Origin: Elusimicrobiota bacterium
Lineage (GTDB): Bacteria; Elusimicrobiota; UBA5214; JBBAAG01
Assembly (NCBI GenBank): GCA_041658405.1
Contig: JBBAAG010000061.1
Span: forward strand, 1 to 19,725
Reading direction: 5' to 3'
Length of the DNA: 19,725 nt
The translations under genes were made by a program, and so were the position numbers. Positions 1 to 8,380 of the stretch are shown here, piece by piece; position 1 is the first letter of the stretch, and each line of letters starts with the position of its first letter. The notes under the pieces were generated by a model, which did no database searches, was not told where the DNA came from, and saw only the letters and a list, made by a program, of their open reading frames with translations.

Positions 1-523
1 ACCACAAGCGCAACAACAACACACATACGGTATATCTTTCTGGATCCCGTACCACGGTACCGGCGGATTTGCACGGGATAACGACTACCTCATGCGTAGT
101 ATGCTTACTACTCCGAATACAATTTATGTATATGACATGCGTGACAAGACATTGAATTACAACGATATCCGTAAATGGCACGCGTTGCGACAACGTATTG
201 CAAAATACTATCTTGGGGATTATTATCCATTGACACCATATGCTAACGATAACGACTCATGGATTGCGTGGCAGTTTGACCGTCCGGACTTAGGGGAAGG
301 ATTGTTACAATCATTTACCCGAGCCAATACTTCGGTCACAGCGATGAAATTTAAACTCCACGGCCTTATTCCAAACTCTACTTATGAAATAACTAATATT
401 GATACTAACACCGGCATAAAAGCTTCCAGTCTCGAACTTACAGAGAAAGGAATTCTTGTTGAACCAACTACCCGGCCTACGGCTGTGATTTATGTTTACA
501 AAAAATTGAATACTAAAGTATAA
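1..523 (+). CDS. GH36-like alpha-galactosidase, C-terminal part (5'-truncated by the window edge)
   Basis: The reading frame is open from base 2 to the TAA ending at 523, so the visible 173 residues are the C-terminal part of a longer protein and the internal ATG codons are not starts. The visible part includes the motifs SFWIPYHGTGG, GDYYPLTPY and WQFDRPDLGEG, followed by a short beta-rich tail. These resemble the end of the TIM barrel and the C-terminal beta domain of GH36/clan GH-D alpha-galactosidases. That family removes terminal alpha-galactosyl groups from oligosaccharides or polysaccharides. The catalytic aspartates and any signal peptide would lie upstream, outside the window, so activity and location cannot be judged. 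The next gene starts 32 bp downstream on the same strand, which suggests co-transcription. The family call is by motif recall. Confidence 0.72.
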   Translation, partial: PQAQQQHTYGISFWIPYHGTGGFARDNDYLMRSMLTTPNTIYVYDMRDKTLNYNDIRKWHALRQRIAKYYLGDYYPLTPYANDNDSWIAWQFDRPDLGEGLLQSFTRANTSVTAMKFKLHGLIPNSTYEITNIDTNTGIKASSLELTEKGILVEPTTRPTAVIYVYKKLNTKV

Positions 524-555
524 TTATTTTATAGAATCAAGGAAGGAGTTTTGTG

Positions 556-1107
556 ATGAAATTATTGTATTACGCTTTATCAGTTATTGCCGCAATTGTA
601 CTTTCCGGAGTTGCATACTTTGCAGTGGTTGGAGGATTTGATCCTGTAGTGGTAAGCGAAAAAGATATGGGGCCTTACACTATAGTTTATGAAGAACATA
701 TCGGGGATTACAGTGAAACCGGAAAAGTACATGATAAAATATTTAATAGCCTTACTGCTGACGGGATTAATACCACTAAAGGTATAGGGATTTACTATGA
801 TAACCCTCAAATAGTTGCTAAAGACAAACTTCGGAGCGAACTCGGGTGTATCCTTGAAGAAACTGATCTCGGGAAAACAACGGAACTTGCTAAAAAGTAT
901 AAAATTAAACTAATGGATAAACAATACAGCGCCGTCGCGGAACTTAACCTAAAAAGTAAATTGACATACATGATAGGCGCGATGAAAGCGTATCCTGCAT
1001 TAAACAAGTACATACAAGATAATAAATTAACTTCTCTTTCTGCACCGTTTGAACTCTATGACATCCCTGCGAAAAAGATTTATTACGTTATAGGTGTTAA
1101 GAAATGA
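556..1107 (+). CDS. Membrane-anchored GyrI-like (SHS2/effector-binding) domain protein
   Basis: This 183-residue protein has one hydrophobic N-terminal segment (about residues 3-26), likely a membrane anchor or uncleaved signal. It is followed by a domain of about 150 residues resembling the GyrI-like small-molecule-binding fold, seen as the GPYTIVYEEHIGDYSETGKVHDKIF region and the terminal ELYDIPAKKIYYVIGVKK strand pattern. In known families this fold binds hydrophobic ligands or cations in transcription factors, or acts as a stand-alone protein. There is no DNA-binding domain here. GGAAGGAG at 541-548 lies 7 bases before ATG 556, which is a better spacing than for the GTG at 553. The gene sits between an alpha-galactosidase and the phosphatase pair. 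The ligand and role are unknown. Confidence 0.66.
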   Translation: MKLLYYALSVIAAIVLSGVAYFAVVGGFDPVVVSEKDMGPYTIVYEEHIGDYSETGKVHDKIFNSLTADGINTTKGIGIYYDNPQIVAKDKLRSELGCILEETDLGKTTELAKKYKIKLMDKQYSAVAELNLKSKLTYMIGAMKAYPALNKYIQDNKLTSLSAPFELYDIPAKKIYYVIGVKK

Positions 1108-1126
1108 TACCGAGATTATGCTTATT

Positions 1127-4039
1127 ATGCGTTTAAGAACATTATTTAGAAGTGTATTGTTTCTGCTGCTATTCTCCGGTAATGCAACCGCCGGGCCGCA
1201 ACATTTGCATTTACTTTGGAGCAACCCAGAGAAAACTCATGACAACATGACCGTTATGTGGTCCACCACATATACCGTAAAAGCTGTGCAGGTACAGTAT
1301 GGGATATCTACATCTTATGGAATGCTGGAAAACGGTACAACGATTTATCAAACTATGTGTAATGCGCCTGGCTGCTCACACGAGTTTTGTAAACGGCATA
1401 TAGCAACTGTAATTTTAACCGGGCTGCAATATAATACCACATACTATTATCGTTGTGGTGAACCCGGGAACTGGTCAGCACGTAAAAAGTTTATTACCTC
1501 CCCGATGAAAGGATCGAATACACCTATACGTTTTGCTGCTGGGAGCGATTCTCAAGCTAATGGTACGGAGACAAAGAAAATTTATAATGCGATAAAAACA
1601 TTTAATCCTCTGTTCAAGATACACGGAGGAGACCTTGTGGGTGCCGGAACTCGGCAGATGATGTGGAATAACGATTTTTTCCCGAATGTAGAACAACTTG
1701 CAGCTGAAAGCCCGTTGCTTCCGTCCCCGGGTAATCATGAGTACCATGCGGTTAATTATTATAACCAGTTTTCCTTATCTAAGACATGGTATTCCCTGAA
1801 TGTAGGAAATATTCATGTAATTTCCCTGGATAACGATATGCTGAATTTTGAATGGGCTGCCACCTGGTATGTAGATTCCACCAGCCCGCAGTACAAATGG
1901 TTAAAAGCTGATTTAGAAAAAGCAGATGCTGACCCTGATATAAAATGGAAGATTGTATTCTTCCATTCGCCTCCGTATTGCAGCGCTCAAACATACTGCG
2001 GAAAATGGGTACGCCCGGATTGGGTTCCGTTATTTGAAAAACATAAAGTCGATATTGTCTTCAGCGGCGATATTCATTTTTATGAACGTACTTACAGCTT
2101 GGTACAGGGAGAAGTTGTGGATAGAGGGCCGGATTTTGTAAAAAACAGCGGTGTCATTTACGTTGTTATGGGAGGAGAAGGAGGAACGCTGCACGCCTCC
2201 GCTACCCCGGATACTTTTTCTGCAGCTCAACGTTCATCATATAATTTTCAGATTATTGACGTAACAGAAAAACAACTTACTTTTAAATCATATCTCGATG
2301 ACGGGGTGACAGTGATTGATACGTTCAACATTTTAAAAAGTACTGTAACTTCACCCACTCCAGACACACCTACCGGGTTTAACGCTGTGGTACTTTCAAC
2401 AACTACCGCAAAACTTTCATGGTATGACAATTCAGTTATTGAAACCGGGATTCGTATTGAACGCAAGAATGTTGGGGGCAGTTTTACAGCTATCTCCACG
2501 GTAACAGCAAATACTACAAGTTATATTGATACAGGTTTAACTTCAGGAACAACTACGGTATACCGTATCTGCGCTTTTAATGAGTACGGCGATAGTCCTT
2601 ATAGCAACGAAATAAGCGTAGTTGCAATAACATCATATGAAACTGACCCTCCGGTAAATCCGACTGACTGCAGGGCATGGGTTAGCAATACAAAAACTAC
2701 TGAACTACCCGAAGGTGACTGGCAAAATGTTTCTGCAACACCGTACTTTGTATGGACCGGTTCTACGGATACTGTTTCAGGAGTAAAAGGTTTTAGCGTA
2801 TACTTTGGGACAAATCCTGTACAGGATCCCGGGAAAGTTATAACAACAAATAGTAGTTCTGTACAGATAAGTACCGGGACCGTGGAAAACGGTATTGCGT
2901 ACTACCTCCGCTTGCGAACATCTGACAATATAGGCAACTGGTCCAATCCGGTAACAATGTTTGTTTTTAAGTATATCCAATCGATCCCTCAAGCTGAAAC
3001 AGTTGATCCTGTTACCAAAGTAAATGTTTTGGAAAAAGATATTTATCTCAAAATAAACGTTAATAGCAGCACAGGTATTAGTGTAGCAAACCTTGAGTAT
3101 TGTTCGAATAATGACTGGGATGCTTATAACCAAACTGAACTTGTGTTTAAGGAAATTAAGGATGCCACTCTCGTATATGAAACCGTGATCAACGGTGAAG
3201 AAGTTGTATCCGGTATTGACAGTATTAGTTATCGCGTAAGAATCAGGGATACTGTCGGTGCGGAGGTTGTTGTCAGTACAGGTACAATTATAGTATCCCC
3301 CAATACTGAACGTGTGATAACTTCTAACGGCGGGTATGTAAGTTTAGAAGACGGCGATACCCGGGATGGAAAAACAAAAGTTGAACTTCCTCTGAGTGCA
3401 GTAGAGCAAAACGTTACAATCTCAATTACTCCATTAAAACCATCCGCTGTATCGCCGGTAATATCAAACACATTAATACGTTCCAGCAATTATATACCTG
3501 CTGCGGTATACGACCTCAGCCCTTCAGGACAGGTGTTCAACAAACCAGTCAGCATAACATTATTATACCCTACCCCGAATACGGGTGTGAATGAAAACAA
3601 TTACCGCGTATTTTGGTATGACGGTACGGACTGGCGGTATATCGGTGGGAAGGTGGATCCTGCAAAGAATACTGTCACCGCGTGGGTCAGCCATTTTAGT
3701 AAGTATGCAATATTTGAAACAATAAACACATCGTCATTAGATGCGCAGAGTTATAAACCAAAAGAAAAGATTTTAACATTAAACAACGACGGGCTCAACG
3801 ACACTGCATATTTCTCCGGCTTACAAAACGCGAACTTACTGGCAATTGCAAACGGCGGAACTGAAGAAACCAAAATATATATCTATAATCTCCGTAACCA
3901 ACTTATCCGCACAATTGTTGATACCGAAATCTGGAATGGTAAAGACGATAGTGATAACCTCGTAGAAAATGGTGTCTATATTTACCAGTATGAACTCAAT
4001 GGTGAAAAGGTCACTGGTTCATTTGTTGTAGCAAAATAA
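1127..4039 (+). CDS. Secreted purple-acid-phosphatase-like metallophosphoesterase, copy 1, with FN3/Ig-like modules
   Basis: This 970-aa exported protein has a signal peptide (about residues 1-22, ending NATA). An N-terminal FN3-like PAP domain (about 23-128) carries a Cys/His insertion (C78, C83, H85, C88, H91) and C110. The metallophosphoesterase domain (about 133-400) has motifs D141, GGDL (D169), GNHE (N203, H204), FFH (H280) and GDIHFYER (D315, H317). Then follow an FN3 domain (about 412-510), two Ig-like domains, a domain with the SLEDGD...DWRYIGG pattern, and a FlgD-like C-terminal domain. The family hydrolyses phosphate esters outside the cytoplasm. The tyrosine ligand of true purple enzymes is absent (GDLV then G), and the usual GHxH is GDxH, so it is probably not purple and its substrate is open. 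ATG 1127 is chosen because it aligns with the start of the paralogue at 4092; GTG 1094 and ATG 1118 are in frame upstream. Confidence 0.85.
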   Translation: MRLRTLFRSVLFLLLFSGNATAGPQHLHLLWSNPEKTHDNMTVMWSTTYTVKAVQVQYGISTSYGMLENGTTIYQTMCNAPGCSHEFCKRHIATVILTGLQYNTTYYYRCGEPGNWSARKKFITSPMKGSNTPIRFAAGSDSQANGTETKKIYNAIKTFNPLFKIHGGDLVGAGTRQMMWNNDFFPNVEQLAAESPLLPSPGNHEYHAVNYYNQFSLSKTWYSLNVGNIHVISLDNDMLNFEWAATWYVDSTSPQYKWLKADLEKADADPDIKWKIVFFHSPPYCSAQTYCGKWVRPDWVPLFEKHKVDIVFSGDIHFYERTYSLVQGEVVDRGPDFVKNSGVIYVVMGGEGGTLHASATPDTFSAAQRSSYNFQIIDVTEKQLTFKSYLDDGVTVIDTFNILKSTVTSPTPDTPTGFNAVVLSTTTAKLSWYDNSVIETGIRIERKNVGGSFTAISTVTANTTSYIDTGLTSGTTTVYRICAFNEYGDSPYSNEISVVAITSYETDPPVNPTDCRAWVSNTKTTELPEGDWQNVSATPYFVWTGSTDTVSGVKGFSVYFGTNPVQDPGKVITTNSSSVQISTGTVENGIAYYLRLRTSDNIGNWSNPVTMFVFKYIQSIPQAETVDPVTKVNVLEKDIYLKINVNSSTGISVANLEYCSNNDWDAYNQTELVFKEIKDATLVYETVINGEEVVSGIDSISYRVRIRDTVGAEVVVSTGTIIVSPNTERVITSNGGYVSLEDGDTRDGKTKVELPLSAVEQNVTISITPLKPSAVSPVISNTLIRSSNYIPAAVYDLSPSGQVFNKPVSITLLYPTPNTGVNENNYRVFWYDGTDWRYIGGKVDPAKNTVTAWVSHFSKYAIFETINTSSLDAQSYKPKEKILTLNNDGLNDTAYFSGLQNANLLAIANGGTEETKIYIYNLRNQLIRTIVDTEIWNGKDDSDNLVENGVYIYQYELNGEKVTGSFVVAK

Positions 4040-4091
4040 GTTGGTTTCTAATATTAAGTTTTGTAGTTTAATAAAGTGAGGCAACATTATT

Positions 4092-7007
4092 ATGCGCTTA
4101 AAGATTCTGTGTGCAAGCATCACTTTTCTCTTGCTTTTCTCCGGTAATACGACAGCCGGGCCGCAGCATTTGCACTTACTTTGGAGTATTCCCGAGAAAA
4201 CGCATGATAATATGACCGTTATGTGGTCAACAACGTATACCGTAAAAGCTGTGCAGGTAATGTACGGCACTTCCACGGCATTAGGTATGCTTGAGAACGG
4301 TACTACTATATACCAGACCGCGTGTATAGCTTCTAACTGCACACATGTATACTGCAAACGGCATATCGCTACTGTGATACTCACAGGACTTGAACCTGAT
4401 ACTACATATTATTACCGTTGCGGTGAACCAGGGAACTGGTCCGCGAGAAAACACTTTACCACCCCGCCGATTAAAGGTTCGAACCAGGCAATACGTTTCG
4501 CAGCGTATGGTGATTCACGGAATAACGGTGCGGAAGTGAAGAAAATTAATAACGCCGTAAAACCATACGACCCGTTATTTCGCTTGCATGTTGGCGACCT
4601 CGTCGGCGGAGGTACATGGCAAGCACAGTGGAATATCGATTTTTTCCCGAATGTAGAGGCATTGATCTCAGAATGCCCTATGCTGCCAACGCTTGGCAAC
4701 CACGAATTTCATGCGTCGAATTATTACAACCAGTTTTCATTACCCGCACCGAAATCGTGGTATTCACTTAATATAGGGAATATTCATTTGATCTCCCTTG
4801 ACAATGATATTCTTGATTTTGAATGGGACGCGAAATGGTATTATGATCCAAGTAGCCCTCAATATAAATGGTTGAAAGCCGACCTTGAGAAAGCAGATGC
4901 TGATCCTGATATACAATGGAAGTTTGTCTTTTTCCATGCACCGCCATTCAGCAGTAAACAACCATATAACGGTTCGTGGATACGTAACGACTGGATACCG
5001 TTATTTGAAAAACACAAAGTTGATATCGTTTTCTGCGGGGATAACCATTTTTATGAGCGCACATATAGTTTGATACAGACAGCGATTATGGACCGCGGGC
5101 CGAATTTTGTTAAAAATATGGGCGTGTTATACGTTACCGTTGGAGGTGAAGGCGCGCCGTTGACTACACTCGGTACTCCGGACCCATACCACGCTTTCCA
5201 AAGGAAGGTATTCCATTTTGCTATTATTGATGTTGCAGGATCTAATCTTACGTTAAAAGCATACCTCGATGACGGTGTTACTATGTTTGATACATTTACT
5301 GTTTCAAAAACCACGAGTACCGCACTTACACCTGAATCTCCCTCAAAACTGAACGCCGTGGTATTATCATCAACCACAGCAAAACTTACGTGGCAGGATA
5401 ACTCGTTTTTTGAAACCGGATATATTGTTGAACGCAAAAACCTTTCCTCCGGCAGTTTTGTGGTGCTATCTACAGTCAGTGCCAATACTTCAACTTTTAA
5501 CGATACCGGTATAACTCAAGGATCTACTTATTACTACCGCGTCTATGCATTCAATAATAATGGCAATAGCGGTTACTCCAGCGAAATCCGTGTTGTCGCA
5601 ATAGCAGCGTTTGAAACCGACCCGCCATCGAACCCGACTATTTGTTATGCATGGATGAACAGCAGCAAGTTGGTTGAGATCTCTGATGGCAACTGGCAGA
5701 ATATTACTACAACGCCGTACTTTATTTGGTCCGGCGCAACGGATACTGTTTCAGGTATAGACGGATACAGTATATATTTCGGCACAAGTACCGACCAAGA
5801 CCCCGGCAAAGTTATTGCTTTAAAGCAAAACTTTGTGCAGATAAGTTCCGGTACTGTAGAAAACGGTAACGTATACTACCTCCGCCTGCGTACCTGCGAT
5901 AATGCTGGTAATTGGTCTGAACCAGTAACAATGTTTGTATACAAATACATTTCATCCCTTCCCGAAGCAATGACAAAAGATCCTATTTCCAGGGTCAATG
6001 TTTCGGAAAAAGATATTATCCTGAAAGTTACTGTCAATAGCAGTACAGGCATTGTACTTGCCAACTTGGAGTACTCGCTTAACAATTCATGGGACTGTTT
6101 TAACGAAAGTGAAATGATATTAAAAGAAACATCGGGGAATACTTTCACCTATGAAGCAATCATACGCGGTGAGGATGTCTCACCTCAACTTGACAAAATC
6201 GGGTACCGTGTGCGCATACGTGATACAATAGGTTCCGAAGTAGTGGCAAGTACCGGTGTGGTAGATATCGCATTAAATGTAAGGCGGGTAATTAACAGGG
6301 AAGGTGGATATATTAGTTTGGAAGACGGCGACTTGCGAGACGGGAAGACTAAGATACAAATACCGTATAGTGCCCTGGATCAAGAGGTAACATTGACACT
6401 CACGCAGTTACGCGCAGTAAACGCTCCGGCAGTTATTTCAAATAATTGGTTAGAAAAAAACAGCATTCCGGCAGCTGTCTACGACCTTGGCCCGGATGGG
6501 CAGATATTCAATAAATCGATAAGTATCACATTGCTATACCCTGAACCAGGTAATACAACAGACGAGAACGATTACCGCATATTTTGGCATGACGGAACGG
6601 ATTGGCGGTATGTCGGGGGTAGTGTCAATACTGCGAATAATACAGTTACCGCCTGGGTAAACCATTTTAGTAAATACGCAGTTTTTAAGGCAGTAAACAT
6701 TGCAACACTTAACGCTCAGAGTTATAAACCAAAAGAAAAAATTTTGACACTTAACAACGACGGGGTTAATGATGCAGCGTTTTTCTCGGGTTTACAGACC
6801 GCAAGCCAACAGGCTTTGTCTAGAGGAGAAAGTCAGGTATCAGTAAATATTTATAACCTGAAAAACAAGCTTGTGAGAACGCTTACTGACACAGAACTAT
6901 GGGATGGTACCGATAATGACGGTAACAAAGTTGAGAACGGCGTATACATTTACCAATACGAACTTAACGGCGAACGTGTCACTGGTTCAATAGTTGTGGC
7001 AAAATAG
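4092..7007 (+). CDS. Secreted purple-acid-phosphatase-like metallophosphoesterase, copy 2 (tandem paralogue)
   Basis: This 971-aa protein is co-linear with the preceding gene and strongly similar to it from signal peptide to C-terminus, so the pair arose by tandem duplication. Signal peptide about 1-22 (ending NTTA). PAP-type FN3 domain with C78, C83, H85, C88, H91 and C110. Phosphoesterase motifs YGDSR (D141), VGDL (D169), GNHE (N203, H204), FFH (H282) and GDNHFYER (D317, H319). FN3, Ig-like and FlgD-like C-terminal domains follow as in copy 1. Differences near the active site include YGDSR against GSDSQ, VGDL against GGDL and FFHAPPF against FFHSPPY, and C285/C291 of copy 1 are absent here. 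GTGAGG lies about 10 bases before the ATG. The 52-bp gap to the previous gene shows no terminator, so the two are probably co-transcribed. Extracellular phosphate-ester hydrolysis is the likely role. Confidence 0.86.
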   Translation: MRLKILCASITFLLLFSGNTTAGPQHLHLLWSIPEKTHDNMTVMWSTTYTVKAVQVMYGTSTALGMLENGTTIYQTACIASNCTHVYCKRHIATVILTGLEPDTTYYYRCGEPGNWSARKHFTTPPIKGSNQAIRFAAYGDSRNNGAEVKKINNAVKPYDPLFRLHVGDLVGGGTWQAQWNIDFFPNVEALISECPMLPTLGNHEFHASNYYNQFSLPAPKSWYSLNIGNIHLISLDNDILDFEWDAKWYYDPSSPQYKWLKADLEKADADPDIQWKFVFFHAPPFSSKQPYNGSWIRNDWIPLFEKHKVDIVFCGDNHFYERTYSLIQTAIMDRGPNFVKNMGVLYVTVGGEGAPLTTLGTPDPYHAFQRKVFHFAIIDVAGSNLTLKAYLDDGVTMFDTFTVSKTTSTALTPESPSKLNAVVLSSTTAKLTWQDNSFFETGYIVERKNLSSGSFVVLSTVSANTSTFNDTGITQGSTYYYRVYAFNNNGNSGYSSEIRVVAIAAFETDPPSNPTICYAWMNSSKLVEISDGNWQNITTTPYFIWSGATDTVSGIDGYSIYFGTSTDQDPGKVIALKQNFVQISSGTVENGNVYYLRLRTCDNAGNWSEPVTMFVYKYISSLPEAMTKDPISRVNVSEKDIILKVTVNSSTGIVLANLEYSLNNSWDCFNESEMILKETSGNTFTYEAIIRGEDVSPQLDKIGYRVRIRDTIGSEVVASTGVVDIALNVRRVINREGGYISLEDGDLRDGKTKIQIPYSALDQEVTLTLTQLRAVNAPAVISNNWLEKNSIPAAVYDLGPDGQIFNKSISITLLYPEPGNTTDENDYRIFWHDGTDWRYVGGSVNTANNTVTAWVNHFSKYAVFKAVNIATLNAQSYKPKEKILTLNNDGVNDAAFFSGLQTASQQALSRGESQVSVNIYNLKNKLVRTLTDTELWDGTDNDGNKVENGVYIYQYELNGERVTGSIVVAK

Positions 7008-7010
7008 GTT

Positions 7011-7030
7011 TATCTCAATTTTTTGAGATA
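7011..7030. terminator. Hairpin after the phosphatase pair (possible terminator)
   Basis: An 8-bp perfect inverted repeat (TATCTCAA, loop TTTT, TTGAGATA) lies 4 bases after the phosphatase stop codon and just before the tRNA promoter. The T-run is in the loop rather than after the stem, so it does not meet the classic intrinsic terminator rule. Its position between two transcription units supports a termination or mRNA-stabilising role. Confidence 0.35.
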
Positions 7031-7035
7031 CCCTA

Positions 7036-7064
7036 TTGTCAATACCGGTCATAATGTGTATAAT
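7036..7064 (+). promoter_or_regulatory. Sigma70-type promoter for the tRNA pair
   Basis: TTGTCA (7036-7041) and TATAAT (7059-7064) are separated by exactly 17 bp. Transcription would begin near 7071, leaving a leader of about 67 bases before tRNA-Arg. No gene starts in between, so the tRNA operon is the only plausible target. Confidence 0.65.
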
Positions 7065-7137
7065 CAACACCATGTTTTGTATATCCCTGCGCCTAGATAA
7101 TTAGTGGGACACGAACTAGTATATCCCGTACTTGGGA

Positions 7138-7211
7138 GGGCCTGTAGCTCAATTGGATAGAGCATCTGCCTTCTAAGCAGGTGGTTGTGAGTTCGAGTCT
7201 CACCAGGCCCA
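7138..7211 (+). tRNA. tRNA-Arg (anticodon TCT)
   Basis: A cloverleaf can be drawn: acceptor GGGCCTG pairs with CAGGCCC; the D arm contains AGCTCAATTGGATAGAGC; the anticodon stem TCTGC/GCAGG (one T-G pair) encloses the loop CTTCTAA with anticodon TCT; the T arm contains GTTCGAGTC. Discriminator A is at 7211. The next bases are GGG, so CCA is not encoded and must be added enzymatically. It reads AGA codons. It lies 30 bp upstream of tRNA-His, probably in one transcript. Confidence 0.93.
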
Positions 7212-7241
7212 GGGATGTTTTCATTAGATATACATAAAAGT

Positions 7242-7316
7242 GGTGGTTGTAGCTCAATTGGTTAGAGCGTCAGACTGTGGCTCTGAAGGTTGCGGGTTCG
7301 ATTCCCGTCAGCCACC
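7242..7316 (+). tRNA. tRNA-His (anticodon GTG)
   Basis: The acceptor stem GGTGGTTG pairs with CAGCCACC, including the extra G(-1) opposite C73 that marks histidine tRNAs. The anticodon stem TCAGA/TCTGA encloses CTGTGGC with anticodon GTG, and the T arm contains GGGTTCGATTCCC. CCA is not encoded (CA then T follows). It is the second gene of the two-tRNA unit. A dispersed repeat (R2) begins within a few bases of its 3' end, and no clear terminator follows. Confidence 0.94.
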
Positions 7317-7370
7317 CATCTTGTTTCTCCGACGAGAATAAATTTACCCCTGAAGGGAAGTTCGAACCTG
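7313..7370 (+). repeat. Dispersed repeat R2, copy 1 (abuts the tRNA-His 3' end)
   Basis: Bases 7321-7370 match 10956-11005 at about 42 of 50 positions without gaps. The shared blocks are TTGTTTCTCCGACGA, AATTTACCCCTG, GGGAAGT and GAACCTG. The match extends a few bases left through ACCCAT, which in this copy includes the tRNA-His 3' end. A short GC-rich hairpin (CCCC/GGGG type) sits in the middle of copy 2 and is weaker here. There is no coding frame. The rest of the 7317-7384 gap holds nothing else recognised. Confidence 0.7.
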
Positions 7371-7384
7371 GGGGGTGCAAGAAA

Positions 7385-8380
7385 TTATCTAATAACCGCT
7401 ATTTTCCCATATATAAATTGTTGATTCGGAGGTGAGTTCCATAATTTGCCATTATATTTATCATTATTTACTGAGAAAATATAAATTCCACTCGCAACGT
7501 TCTCACCACTTTCATTTTTAGTATCCCATATAGAAATTCCATTCATGCTATCAATCGGATACAGTTTTTTAATCAAATTCCCTACCAAATCATATATTTT
7601 TATCTCAGTATATTCTGTAAGACCATAAAAATATATCTGTGTATGGCCCTTCATTGGATAATACGGATTGGGATAAACCATGAATTCATTTAGATTGTTT
7701 TTAACAGGTATTTTTAACAAAATACTATCTGAATATATTTTTGATTCTTGTAAAGACGCTTCACGGAATTTCGCATAGACATATTTTTCGCCATATGATT
7801 CATTTACTTTAAAGTTTAAATCAAAGGGTTTTGTGTATGCTAACCACGTCACATTTTGGAAACTAGAATTTTCACTGACTATAACCTCTGTAAAATTTCC
7901 AATACTATCTACAATACCTTCTGTTGATATGCGAAGACTAATATTACACGAATAACTTTCACTTGCATAGTCATTAATGACTATACCAACAGGTGCTTTA
8001 TACAAAATCGTATCACTAAATATTCTTGATTCTTTCATATCCGCTGAACGACACTTTGCGTATACAGTTTTTATGCCATCTCCAGGAGACAGAGTGAAGT
8101 CTGCTTTATTATTGTACATATAACTATCGTAATAACGAAGCCATTTCCCATCGCTAAAATCCTGTTTCTCGCTTATAATCATCTCACGAGGAGTGCCAAT
8201 GTCCTCATTGTTATTTGGGTAGTATACTAATGTTACAACAACACTACGTTTACAAGTTATTGATGCATAGGAATTAATCACAAGCCCCCAAGGAGTTAGG
8301 ATTACATCCGCACACCCAAAACAACTAAAAAGTAACACTATAATAATATTTAGGATAATTGAAAATATCTTCTGTTTCAT
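7385..8380 (-). CDS. Exported protein with two internal repeats and a sorting-type C-terminal domain
   Basis: This 331-aa protein begins with a signal peptide (MKQKIFSIILNIIIVLLF..., about residues 1-23). Two homologous beta-rich repeats of roughly 95-110 residues follow. Each starts with a VIN-Y-AS segment, contains E-I-SE---F---W, and ends with K-VYAK-R-A---ES-I-SD--L-K. The C-terminal 90 residues (VYPNPYYP..., TEIKIYDLVGNLIKKL, WDTKNESGENVASGIYIF) are a FlgD-like or Por-type sorting domain, as on surface proteins exported by dedicated systems. The start at 8380 is chosen because its ATG overlaps the upstream gene's TGA (ATGA), implying translational coupling; an in-frame ATG at 8395 would add five residues. 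No enzymatic motif is visible. A structural or binding role at the surface is inferred. Confidence 0.78.
   Translation of the reverse strand: MKQKIFSIILNIIIVLLFSCFGCADVILTPWGLVINSYASITCKRSVVVTLVYYPNNNEDIGTPREMIISEKQDFSDGKWLRYYDSYMYNNKADFTLSPGDGIKTVYAKCRSADMKESRIFSDTILYKAPVGIVINDYASESYSCNISLRISTEGIVDSIGNFTEVIVSENSSFQNVTWLAYTKPFDLNFKVNESYGEKYVYAKFREASLQESKIYSDSILLKIPVKNNLNEFMVYPNPYYPMKGHTQIYFYGLTEYTEIKIYDLVGNLIKKLYPIDSMNGISIWDTKNESGENVASGIYIFSVNNDKYNGKLWNSPPNQQFIYGKIAVIR

Noticed and set aside
1094..1126. Longer start (GTG 1094 or ATG 1118) for the first phosphatase
   Set aside because: The paralogue starts with MRL immediately before the same hydrophobic signal segment, and GTG 1094 overlaps the upstream gene. 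ATG 1118 cannot be fully excluded.
5051..5485. 144-codon antisense frame inside the second phosphatase
   Set aside because: It is a shadow of a clearly coding sequence on the other strand, with no ribosome site or recognisable domain. The same applies to other antisense frames such as 2777-3133, 4019-4384, 11219-11572 and 16476-16868.
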